Origin: CALINF01 sp039980455
GTDB lineage: Bacteria; Pseudomonadota; Gammaproteobacteria; Pseudomonadales; Halieaceae
Length of the DNA stretch: 64,000 nucleotides
NCBI GenBank assembly: GCA_039980455.1
Contig: JBDXCG010000003.1
Span: forward strand, 434,001-498,000
Direction of reading: 5' to 3'
Numbering within the stretch: position 1 is the first letter of the stretch; each line of letters opens with the position of its first letter. Below the pieces are notes generated by a model. It was given only the letters and a program-made list of their open reading frames with translations. It searched no databases and was not told where the DNA came from. The position numbers were made by a program, and so were the translations under genes. This document shows, in pieces, positions 8,288 through 15,991 of this stretch.

Positions 8288-9213
8288 TCTCTTAGGGGTT
8301 GCCGCAGGATATAACTGCTGGCCAGATGCAGCGCATTGTGAGCAGCGTGAGTGGATATAGGCGTAAAGAACACTTTGCCGCCGGGTCGTAGTTGCGCCAG
8401 CGAGTGTGTGTCGAGTGATAACGCCGACCCGATTTTTGGATAGCCGCCAATGGTCTGGCGATCATTCAATAAGACAATAGGCTGTCCATCAGCTGGAATT
8501 TGGATAGCGCCGTGGCAAATACCTTCAGACAGAATACCCTGAAGGTCACAGTCAATTGCCGGGCCCTCCAAGCGATACCCCATGCGATCACAGCGGTCGG
8601 AAACCTCATAGGCATTGCTGAAGAACCGACGTTGCTGCAGGCGACTAAAACTCGATTGTTGGTAGCCCGGGATGACACGAACAGTGACGGTGTCGTGGTA
8701 GCGCGGCTGGTGTTCGGGCGGTAAGTACTGACAGCGATGCTCTGTGACTGCTTTGCAGGGGAGTACATCGCCGGCGTTAAGCTTGTCCCCGGTCAGCCCC
8801 CCAATGTGCTCGCGCACGACGGTTGCTGAGCTGCCAAACGACTGGGGTATATCAAACCCGCCCGCAACACCCAGGTAAGCTCTGCAGCCATTAGTCGCAA
8901 ACTCCAGCGCGATAACCTCGCCCGCTCGCACACGATGAGATCGCCATAGGTCTGCGTCGTGCCCGTTGATCGTTAGGGGAACGTCAGCGCCTGTTACACA
9001 AACATAGGTGTCAACTTGTGCTTCGAGTTGCAGGCCGCCAAAACTGAGCTCGACCAATGCGCAACCGGGGGTGTTTCCCAGCAATTTGTTGCACATGGCG
9101 AACGCTCCTCCGTCTAATGGTCCGCCTGTGGTCAGCCCGATATTGTGCCTGCCGTAGCGGCCACTATCCTGAATCAGGCTGAGCAACCCTGGCTGGAGGA
9201 CGCGCATACTCAT
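8275..9213 (-). CDS. pxpC: 5-oxoprolinase subunit PxpC (biotin-dependent carboxyltransferase-like, KipA family)
   Basis: Protein of 312 residues, the usual length for PxpC/KipA. The N-terminus MSMRVLQPGLLSLIQDSGRYG is the family signature, followed by LDGGAFAMCNKLLGN, LGVAGGFD, and the C-terminal blocks DRMGYRLEGP and DRQTIGGYPKI. With PxpA and PxpB it forms the prokaryotic ATP-dependent 5-oxoprolinase that opens 5-oxoproline (pyroglutamate) to glutamate. The ATG overlaps the pxpB stop by four bases and the gene overlaps the DUF4392 start by 13, so all three products are translationally coupled. Confidence 0.93.
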   Translation of the reverse strand: MSMRVLQPGLLSLIQDSGRYGRHNIGLTTGGPLDGGAFAMCNKLLGNTPGCALVELSFGGLQLEAQVDTYVCVTGADVPLTINGHDADLWRSHRVRAGEVIALEFATNGCRAYLGVAGGFDIPQSFGSSATVVREHIGGLTGDKLNAGDVLPCKAVTEHRCQYLPPEHQPRYHDTVTVRVIPGYQQSSFSRLQQRRFFSNAYEVSDRCDRMGYRLEGPAIDCDLQGILSEGICHGAIQIPADGQPIVLLNDRQTIGGYPKIGSALSLDTHSLAQLRPGGKVFFTPISTHAAHNALHLASSYILRQPLRECPP

Positions 9214-9902
9214 GACAATTCGCCCCCTAGGGCCAAAAACTGATCGCGATCGACTGCCTCGAAGCTGACAATATCCCCAACGGCGACTGGCATTGTTGGC
9301 TCGCTAGCCGGGTCAAACATACGTTGTGGGCATAGGCCTATCAGGTTCCACCCACCGGGGCTTACAGCCGGATAAACCGCCGTTTGTCTGTCGGCGATAG
9401 CGACAGCACCTCGTGGTACCCGTTGACGGGGAGTGCTGAGCCGCGGCGCGGCTATGCGCTCATCGACTTCCCCCAGGTAAGCAAAGCCGGGTGCAAAGCC
9501 GATGGCGTATACCCGGTATTCCTGTTCGCTGTGAATGCGAATGACGTCCTCTGGTGTTAGCCCCTTGCTGGCGGCCAGTGCCAACAAATCCTCGCCGCTC
9601 TCGGCCGAGTAGTAGACAGGTAGCGTAACGCGACTTCCTTGCGAGCTGGTGTCACCGGCTTCGCTCAGCGTGTTTAGTATCGACCTGATCGCCTGATGTA
9701 CATGGAAGTGATCTGTTTGTAGTGGATCGTAGATCACCAACAACGATGCGTATGATGGGACCAGATCAATCAAGGCATCGCCTAGCGCGCGCGTAACCGC
9801 TGTCGCTGCTAATTGAACGCGCGCGGACACTTCCGGGCTGGTGCTGTCGCCCAAATATACAATCAGTGAGTTCTCTCCGGCGCTGTGAATCTCTGCAGTC
9901 AT
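9210..9902 (-). CDS. pxpB: 5-oxoprolinase subunit PxpB (allophanate hydrolase subunit 1, KipI family)
   Basis: Protein of 230 residues with the KipI/allophanate hydrolase subunit 1 fold. The block GFAPGFAYLGEVDERI with PRLSTPRQRVPRGAVAIAD and SPGGWNLIG is diagnostic. In B. subtilis the homologue KipI was first described as an inhibitor of the sporulation kinase KinA; PxpBC are now known to work with PxpA as 5-oxoprolinase. Both ends overlap neighbours by four bases (ATGA). The presence of adjacent pxpA argues for the metabolic role here. Confidence 0.93.
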   Translation of the reverse strand: MTAEIHSAGENSLIVYLGDSTSPEVSARVQLAATAVTRALGDALIDLVPSYASLLVIYDPLQTDHFHVHQAIRSILNTLSEAGDTSSQGSRVTLPVYYSAESGEDLLALAASKGLTPEDVIRIHSEQEYRVYAIGFAPGFAYLGEVDERIAAPRLSTPRQRVPRGAVAIADRQTAVYPAVSPGGWNLIGLCPQRMFDPASEPTMPVAVGDIVSFEAVDRDQFLALGGELS

Positions 9903-10633
9903 AGACTAGCGTCGACCAGCGCCCGGATATCGCGAATCGCGGCTACACCCTCAGGGTTGTCCCCGTGCACGCAGAGCGTGTCTACCTGCAACTCGAGTTC
10001 GCGGCCTGTTGCGGTTGTAATCGTGCCCTTCGTGCAGAGCTGAGATACTTGTTCCAGCATCTTTTCGCGCGTATGCACGGCGCCGGGCTGGCTTCGCGAG
10101 ACCAGGCGACCGTTATCGTCATAACAGCGATCCGCAAATGCTTCAAATAGGAGTTGAACACCGGCTGCACCTGCTTCTTGATTGTGCAGTGCGGCATCTG
10201 GTGTTGCCTGTAGCATAAGGGCGACAGGAGCATGGTAGCTGGCGATTGCTTCCATAACTGCTCTGCGTACGTCGTCCTTAGCCATCATGTCGTTATATAG
10301 CGCGCCGTGAGGCTTAACATAGTCTATTTGCAATTTATGATTGGCGGCCATGCCTTGTAGCGCAGCGACCTGGTAGTGAACGTTCGATACGATCTCATCT
10401 GCGCTGAGATTCATTGAACGGCGGCCGAATCCCGCCAGATCTGGATAAGAAGGGTGCGCGCCGATGCGGACATTGTGTGCTTTCGCCAATGCCAGCGTCT
10501 TGTTCATGGTTACCGGGTCGCCTGCGTGAAAACCACAGGCGATGTTGGCTTGATCGATGTGCGGCATGACCTGGTCATCCAGCCCCATGGTCCAGCTGCC
10601 GTAACTTTCTCCCAGGTCGCAATTTAGTAGCAT
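9899..10633 (-). CDS. pxpA: 5-oxoprolinase subunit PxpA (LamB/YcsF family)
   Basis: LamB/YcsF protein of 244 residues from the ATG at 10633 (MLLNCDLGESYG); the frame is open further upstream but that part lies in the DUF1445 gene. Signature blocks are LNCDLGES, IDQANIACGFHAGDP, GAHPSYPDLAGFGRR and YVKPHGALYN. It is the subunit that, with PxpBC and ATP, cleaves 5-oxoproline. Fourteen bases separate it from the DUF1445 stop and it overlaps pxpB by four, so the DUF1445-pxpA-pxpB-pxpC order is a single transcriptional unit. Confidence 0.93.
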   Translation of the reverse strand: MLLNCDLGESYGSWTMGLDDQVMPHIDQANIACGFHAGDPVTMNKTLALAKAHNVRIGAHPSYPDLAGFGRRSMNLSADEIVSNVHYQVAALQGMAANHKLQIDYVKPHGALYNDMMAKDDVRRAVMEAIASYHAPVALMLQATPDAALHNQEAGAAGVQLLFEAFADRCYDDNGRLVSRSQPGAVHTREKMLEQVSQLCTKGTITTATGRELELQVDTLCVHGDNPEGVAAIRDIRALVDASL

Positions 10634-10647
10634 CAACGTTGTTCCTT

Positions 10648-11433
10648 TTACATGACTGCTAGGTGGCTGTTGCGCAGATCGGTCACCAGCATGCAGCCAG
10701 GACTGTGCGTGATCGCAAAGGGCAAGCGTGCGTTCTCCAGTGCTACCTGTGGCGTAACCCCGCACGCCCAGAACACGGGCAGCTCATCGTCGCCAATAGG
10801 TACCGGGTCGCCATAGTCGGGCGCTGCCAGATCCTCTATGCCGATAATGGCAGGGTCACCCAGGTGGATGGGGGCGCCATGCACGGAGGGAAAGCGTGTG
10901 CAAATCTGCACGGCGCGAATCGCATCAGCCGCCTTAAACGGGCGCATACTCACTACCATATCTCCAGCAAAGGGCCCAGATGACGTGCAGGAAATATTGG
11001 TGCGATACATGGGAACGTTCACGCCCTGTGAAATGTTTCTTACCTCCAGCCCGTCTGCAATTAACGCCTCCTCAAACGAGAAAGAGCAACCCAGCGCGAA
11101 GGTCACCAGATCATCGCGCCAGAGTGATGTTATATCGGCAATTTCTGTGTCTAATTTGCCGTCGCGGAACACGCGATAGCGTGGCACGTCAGACCGTATA
11201 TCGATATTCCCCAAAAGTGTTAAAGCAGGGTCACCTGGCGCCTGACTACTGGCAATCAGTGGGCAGGGTTTGGGGTTGAGCTGGCAGAATCGTAGAAAGT
11301 CGTTAGCCTCGGATTCAGGCAGTATCACGATATTGCACTGCACATAGCCTGGTGCCAGCCCAGAGGTATTACCTGTGTGGCGGCCTTGCGCGATGGCCTG
11401 CCTGAGTTGGCCTGGAGAGTCTGGTTCGCTCAT
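10648..11433 (-). CDS. DUF1445 / YcsI-family putative hydro-lyase (D-glutamate cyclase N-terminal-part homologue)
   Basis: Protein of 261 residues of the DUF1445 (UPF0317, YcsI) family. Conserved blocks are FALGCSFSFEEAL (residues 112-124), NVPMYRTNISC (139-149), IHLGDPAIIGI (189-199), VFWACGVTPQ (220-229) and THSPGCML (242-249). The family includes B. subtilis YcsI, encoded with ycsF and kipIA, and the N-terminal part of the animal D-glutamate cyclase DGLUCY. It is the promoter-proximal gene of the seven-gene operon. A role in D-glutamate/5-oxoproline interconversion together with the DUF4392 protein is a strong hypothesis but not shown by sequence alone. Confidence 0.85.
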   Translation of the reverse strand: MSEPDSPGQLRQAIAQGRHTGNTSGLAPGYVQCNIVILPESEANDFLRFCQLNPKPCPLIASSQAPGDPALTLLGNIDIRSDVPRYRVFRDGKLDTEIADITSLWRDDLVTFALGCSFSFEEALIADGLEVRNISQGVNVPMYRTNISCTSSGPFAGDMVVSMRPFKAADAIRAVQICTRFPSVHGAPIHLGDPAIIGIEDLAAPDYGDPVPIGDDELPVFWACGVTPQVALENARLPFAITHSPGCMLVTDLRNSHLAVM

Positions 11434-11472
11434 TAGAATCCTTTTTCAAGATCGATCACTATAAGTAAGACG

Positions 11473-11505
11473 ACACCGTTATCAAACGGCGTCTGATGAC
11501 ATCAG
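11473..11505. promoter_or_regulatory. Two adjacent inverted repeats, candidate operator of a divergent promoter
   Basis: The 176-base gap between the minus-strand 5-oxoproline operon and the plus-strand acyl-CoA ligase holds an imperfect palindrome at 11473-11492 (ACACCGTT, four bases, AACGGCGT) and, directly after it, the perfect odd-centred palindrome CTGATGACATCAG at 11493-11505. Such symmetry is typical of dimeric repressor or activator sites. No regulator gene lies next to it, so the cognate factor is unknown. Confidence 0.4.
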
Positions 11506-11609
11506 TGTGGCATAAAAAGGGCGTTATGCGAGTTCAATCAGGCATTGTCAGGCCACCCCTGCACCTCTTATAGTGACGCGATAACTACGTCACATAACAG
11601 GAACAGATC

Positions 11610-13166
11610 ATGCCGCATCCTAGCGTTACAGCGCAAACCTACCCTCACAAGCCGGCCATCATTATGGGCAACTCTGGCGAGATCGTGACTTACCAGCAGC
11701 TTGATGAGCGTTCTAATCAAGGCGCGCAACTGTTTAGGTCGCTGGGTTTGAAAACCGGAGATCATATTGGCCTGATGCTGGAAAATAGCCGGCAATTCCT
11801 CGAAATCTGCTACGCCGCTCAGCGTAGCGGTTTGATTTATACGCCCATCAGCACGCACTTAAAGCGTGATGAAACGGCCTATATTCTCGAAAACTGCGGT
11901 GCGAAGCTGTTTATCGGCTCTGCCAAATTGGCTGACGTAGCACAGGAAATTGTCGGAGGCAGTTCAGCAATAGAACACTTTTACATGGTGGGTGGCATCC
12001 GGTCTGGCTTTGAATCCTGGGAAGAGGCAACAGATGCGCAGCCCGAGACGCCCATAGCCGACCAAAGCAATGGTGCTCCCATGCTGTACTCATCGGGTAC
12101 GACAGGGCAGCCAAAAGGCATTTTTATCCCGCCGGCTGATACCGATATCAACACACCCCACCCACTGGCTCAGACGCTGGGGCTACTATTCGGTTTTGGC
12201 GAAGAAACAGTCTATCTGTCTCCCGCACCGCTGTACCATGCAGCGCCGCTGCATTACAACATGATGAACATCTATCAAGGCGGTACCTCAGTCATCATGG
12301 ATCGCTTTGATCCAGAGATGGCGCTCAAGCTGATCGAGGAACATCGTGCGACTCACAGCCAGTGGGTGCCAATTATGTTTATTCGTATGCTCAAGCTGCC
12401 CGAGGAGGTGCGTAATCGTTATGACGTTAGCTCCATGCAGTTTGCTATTCATGCTGCTGCTCCCTGTCCTGTTGATACCAAGCAGAAGATGATTGAGTGG
12501 TGGGGAGAGGTGATCGTCGAGTATTACGCCTCCAGCGAGTCGATTGGTTTTACCATGATCGACTCGGCAAATTGGCTTACGCACAAAGGTTCCGTGGGAC
12601 CCTGTTTATCCGGCACATTGCATATTCTTGATGATGACGGTAATGAATTGCCGGTGGGTGAGATTGGAACAGTTTACTTTAGCGGCGAAGGCGTGAGATT
12701 TAAATATCACAACGAGCCTGAAAAAACGGCGGGCGCTTTCAACGAGAAAGGTTGGGCGACAATGGGCGATGTGGGTTATGTCGACGAAGACGGTTACCTC
12801 TATCTAACCGACCGCAAAAATTTCATGATCATCAGCGGTGGCGTCAACATCTATCCGCAGGAAATCGAAAACTTGCTGATTACTCATGACAAAGTGGCAG
12901 ACGTTGCGGTTTTTGGTATCCCTCACGAGGAGTTTGGTGAGGAGGTCAAGGCCGTTATCGAACCTATGAATTGGGTGGATGCGACTGATGAGGTTGCTAT
13001 TGAATTGATGGAGTGGCTGCGAGAGAGGCTCTCCACAGTGAAGCTTCCGCGCTCAATGGACTTTCATGAGAAATTGCCGCGAATGGATAATGGCAAGCTG
13101 TACAAGCGGCATTTGGTAGAGGAGTACCGAGGGGCTGCGCGCGCCGATGAGGGGCCCGGCGATTGA
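11610..13166 (+). CDS. Acyl-CoA synthetase (AMP-forming, class I adenylate-forming enzyme)
   Basis: Protein of 518 residues with all core motifs: the P-loop-like YSSGTTGQPKG near residue 155, the A5 block YASSESIG, the GDVGYVDEDGYLYLTDR hinge, FMIISGGVNIYPQEIEN and the C-terminal catalytic lysine in PRMDNGKLYKR. It activates a carboxylic acid to acyl-AMP and then acyl-CoA; FadD-like but the chain length is unknown. The next gene starts 20 bases before its stop, so they are probably co-transcribed. It is divergent from the 5-oxoproline operon. Confidence 0.88.
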   Translation: MPHPSVTAQTYPHKPAIIMGNSGEIVTYQQLDERSNQGAQLFRSLGLKTGDHIGLMLENSRQFLEICYAAQRSGLIYTPISTHLKRDETAYILENCGAKLFIGSAKLADVAQEIVGGSSAIEHFYMVGGIRSGFESWEEATDAQPETPIADQSNGAPMLYSSGTTGQPKGIFIPPADTDINTPHPLAQTLGLLFGFGEETVYLSPAPLYHAAPLHYNMMNIYQGGTSVIMDRFDPEMALKLIEEHRATHSQWVPIMFIRMLKLPEEVRNRYDVSSMQFAIHAAAPCPVDTKQKMIEWWGEVIVEYYASSESIGFTMIDSANWLTHKGSVGPCLSGTLHILDDDGNELPVGEIGTVYFSGEGVRFKYHNEPEKTAGAFNEKGWATMGDVGYVDEDGYLYLTDRKNFMIISGGVNIYPQEIENLLITHDKVADVAVFGIPHEEFGEEVKAVIEPMNWVDATDEVAIELMEWLRERLSTVKLPRSMDFHEKLPRMDNGKLYKRHLVEEYRGAARADEGPGD

Positions 13167-14055
13167 GCTGATCTTGAATAGGGTCAGAGCCTGCATGCTG
13201 GCATTGAGCCTGGTAGCTCCAGCTGCTGGAGTGGCGGTGAGTTCAACAGAGCGTGGCTTTCGCACCGACTACGCTCCGGTTGATGTCCTTTACAGTCAGA
13301 TACAGCAGGCGGGCGATGGAATATCACCTGTACTGAGCATTGACCATGCGAGGTTGGCCGCGCAGGAAGGCGTTCTGACCATGGCGCCGTCCAAAGTCGC
13401 AATCTTTAGTAGCCCCTCGGTGAATACAGCGTTGATGAAAGCCAACCCACTGGTGGGCCTGGAGCTTCCCTACCGGGTATTGGCCTATGCCGATGGCAGT
13501 AGTTCACGTGCGATCTATGCCGATGGCAGCTATCTGCGACACCGCTACGGGCTTGATGATACGGTGTCGACACAAGCTTATGACGATGACCTTGCAGCCA
13601 GCATTGCGCAAATCGACAGCCGACAGCAGCTTCGCTTGGTGGGTGACAGGGTTGAGGCGGGTGCTGGCATTATCTCGCTCGAATCCCAATACGACTTCGG
13701 CACAACCCTTGCGCGAATAGAGCGGGCGATACGTGCTCAAGCTGACACGGTCTGGTTTGGCCAGATCGATTTTGCGCAAGATGCACAAGCTCTTGAGCAA
13801 ACAATCTTGCCTGCGACGTTGCAGCTATTTGGCGGCCCTGCGCCTGGGGGAGTTGCCATGACCGATTATCCGCAATTGGGCTTAAACGCCTTCTGCCAGA
13901 AGGTACTTGTTTTACAGGACGAAGGCGGGCGTGTATCGGTGCACTTTAACGACATCGAGGCGCTCGCTCGCTTGCAATACGGATCCAGTAGCAAGCCACA
14001 TGAGATAATCAACAATCGCTTGGTAGCGACGCTAAGTGGTGCGATCGGCCTGTAG
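13147..14055 (+). CDS. Secreted protein with two tandem DUF302 domains
   Basis: Protein of 302 residues with a short hydrophobic N-terminal segment (MLALSLVAPAAGVAV) that looks like a signal sequence, so it probably acts outside the cytoplasm. Two DUF302-type units are visible: one around residues 78-120 (SKVAIFSSPSVNTALMKANP then GLELPYRVLAYAD) and a second around 185-290 (LQLFGGPAPGGVAM then LGLNAFCQKVLVLQDEGG). DUF302 proteins are small and of unknown biochemical function. The gene overlaps the acyl-CoA ligase stop by 20 bases. The exact start is uncertain; a later ATG in front of the hydrophobic stretch is possible. Confidence 0.75.
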   Translation: MRGPAIELILNRVRACMLALSLVAPAAGVAVSSTERGFRTDYAPVDVLYSQIQQAGDGISPVLSIDHARLAAQEGVLTMAPSKVAIFSSPSVNTALMKANPLVGLELPYRVLAYADGSSSRAIYADGSYLRHRYGLDDTVSTQAYDDDLAASIAQIDSRQQLRLVGDRVEAGAGIISLESQYDFGTTLARIERAIRAQADTVWFGQIDFAQDAQALEQTILPATLQLFGGPAPGGVAMTDYPQLGLNAFCQKVLVLQDEGGRVSVHFNDIEALARLQYGSSSKPHEIINNRLVATLSGAIGL

Positions 14056-14197
14056 AGCGAAAGCCTGCGACGAAGATTTAACTCGCGCTTGACCATGTTC
14101 CTTTCTCTATGTTACCCCGCAAAAATAAAGCGCTGGGAGTTGTTTTCCAGTTGCTTTATGCTTAAGGATTAGCAGCAGTCATTAGTATTTTGTTGAG

Positions 14198-15904
14198 GTG
14201 CCCCAGTTGAAGAATCCCAGGAAGTTGAAGCGGCTACAGCGCGATATGGACAATGCCGAAAGCTACGATAGCTGGTGTGAAGCGGCTGTTGCTCACGACG
14301 AGGCCTCCGGCCAAAAGCGCTGGCGTGAGGTGGATCAGACAAGCCAGTACGACTACTCACAGATAAGACTCCGCCTGGACCGACTTCGAAGTCTGCGGGC
14401 GCGTCACGATTATCAAGGACTCATGTTTACGCTAAATGAGGGTATCCACGGCAACATGGGAGGCATGGGCCGGAGCAGTTTGTATCGTCGGGCAAAGTTT
14501 GGCACCAAGCTGCTTATTGAACAGTATATCGACGAGGTCGACGATTCGCTGCGCTACATTGCGGAACTGGAGTCAGACCAGGTCAGTATTCAGGAGAAGC
14601 TGGATTTTTTCTATCGCGCAAACATCTGTTTCGGAAGATCCGCGCTTATGCTCAGCGGTGGGGGAGTGCTCGGCTTCTACCATCTGGGCGTGGTAAAGGC
14701 GTTGCTGGAGCAGGACTTGCTGCCACGTGTTATTTCCGGCTCTAGCGCTGGTTCTATCGTCGCGGGCGTACTTGGTACCCATACCAATAAACAGTTGGAA
14801 AAATTCTACGATCCCGCCAATGTCCATTTTGAGGCAGAACGTGAGGCTAGTGTATTTTCTAGAATGTTTTTGGGGTCTAATCCACAGATTGATGTTGCCG
14901 ACCTTGAAAAAATTATTGCCCGACTTGTTCCCAACCTCACGTTCCAGGAAGCCTACGAGAAAACCGGACGCCAGATCAGTATTACTGTAGCCCCGGCAGA
15001 GCCTCATCAGAGGTCGCGACTGCTCAATGCCATTACCTCACCCAATGTCTTTGTTCGATCCGCCGTATTAGCTTCCAGTGCCGTTCCAGGCGTGTTTCCA
15101 GCGGTAATGCTGATGGCCAAGAACGTACATGGCGAAGCGCAACCATACCTGCCCACACGAAAGTGGGTAGACGGTTCAATTGCAGATGATCTTCCCGCCA
15201 AACGCTTGTCGCGACTTTACAGCGCGAACCACTACATAGTGAGCATGGTTAACCCGATAGCAACACCCTTCCTGCGCAATGATCGAGAGCGTGGCAAGTT
15301 ATCCGCTGCGCTGGGAAGCCTTGGTATAGGAGTGGGTCGTGAGCTACTCAATTTTTATCGGGGCGTATCTCAACGGCAAGGCGATAACTGGCCCAGATTC
15401 AATATGCTGCTGCACGGTGTGCATGCGCTAATGGATCAGGAATATAGTGGCGATATCAATATTGTTCCCAGTTTTCGCTGGTATAACCCTACCAAGCTAC
15501 TGTCGCATCTGTCTGAAGGCGAGCTGATGAAACTTATGGAGGGAGGGGAGGCGTCCGCGTATCCCAACCTGGAGTCGATTCGGCTGTGCACCAAAATCTC
15601 AAGGACAATGGAAGAGATTTTGCACCGTTTCGAATACGGCGACTTACGCCCCAGTGATACCGAGTTTTATCGACCGCGTTCCTCCAGGCGGCGTCCTCCG
15701 CCCACTAAAGAAGACCTGAAAAAGCTCAAAAAAAGGGCATCCGACAAGGCATCAGCAACACAAGCTGTTGAGAAAAAAGCGCCTAAGAAGCCAGTCAAGA
15801 AAACGACTGGTGTGGCAAAACAGCCTGCGAAAAAGAAGTCGGCAACCAGGCGTCGTACGACAAAAAGCTCCGGCGATTCAGGAGAGCCTCGCAAGGCGGC
15901 GTGA
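14198..15904 (+). CDS. Patatin-like phospholipase (DUF3336 + patatin) with lysine-rich tail
   Basis: Protein of 568 residues from a GTG start. Residues about 5-145 match the DUF3336 helical domain that precedes patatin in yeast Tgl3/4/5-type triacylglycerol lipases and bacterial relatives. The patatin core has the oxyanion loop LSGGGVLGFYHLG (152-164), the nucleophile elbow GSSAG (181-185, Ser183) and the catalytic aspartate in WVDGSIADD. The last 75 or so residues are a lysine/alanine/proline-rich histone-like tail (KKAPKKPVKK, PAKKKSATRRRTT). It probably hydrolyses storage lipids or phospholipids. The tail is unusual and resembles that of the wax ester synthase elsewhere in the window. Confidence 0.87.
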   Translation: MPQLKNPRKLKRLQRDMDNAESYDSWCEAAVAHDEASGQKRWREVDQTSQYDYSQIRLRLDRLRSLRARHDYQGLMFTLNEGIHGNMGGMGRSSLYRRAKFGTKLLIEQYIDEVDDSLRYIAELESDQVSIQEKLDFFYRANICFGRSALMLSGGGVLGFYHLGVVKALLEQDLLPRVISGSSAGSIVAGVLGTHTNKQLEKFYDPANVHFEAEREASVFSRMFLGSNPQIDVADLEKIIARLVPNLTFQEAYEKTGRQISITVAPAEPHQRSRLLNAITSPNVFVRSAVLASSAVPGVFPAVMLMAKNVHGEAQPYLPTRKWVDGSIADDLPAKRLSRLYSANHYIVSMVNPIATPFLRNDRERGKLSAALGSLGIGVGRELLNFYRGVSQRQGDNWPRFNMLLHGVHALMDQEYSGDINIVPSFRWYNPTKLLSHLSEGELMKLMEGGEASAYPNLESIRLCTKISRTMEEILHRFEYGDLRPSDTEFYRPRSSRRRPPPTKEDLKKLKKRASDKASATQAVEKKAPKKPVKKTTGVAKQPAKKKSATRRRTTKSSGDSGEPRKAA

Positions 15905-15952
15905 GTTTACGGGAGTAATCATTGCGTTGGCAGATTCGCCAACAGCAGAAAC

Positions 15953-15980
15953 AAAAAGGGGGCTTTACAGCCCCTTTTTT
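15953..15980. terminator. Bidirectional rho-independent terminator
   Basis: AAAAAGGGGGC, loop TTTACA, GCCCCTTTTT form an 11-base-pair stem with one G-U pair. It is flanked by A residues on the left and T residues on the right, so it can stop transcription from both the patatin gene (plus) and the thiolase operon (minus), which converge here. Confidence 0.85.
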
Positions 15981-15991
15981 GATGGCAAGCG

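Noticed and set aside
14126..14160. Imperfect hairpin AAAGCGCTGGGA...TCCAGTTGCTTT upstream of the patatin gene
   Set aside because: Too many mismatches in the stem and no following T run to call a terminator for the DUF302 gene.
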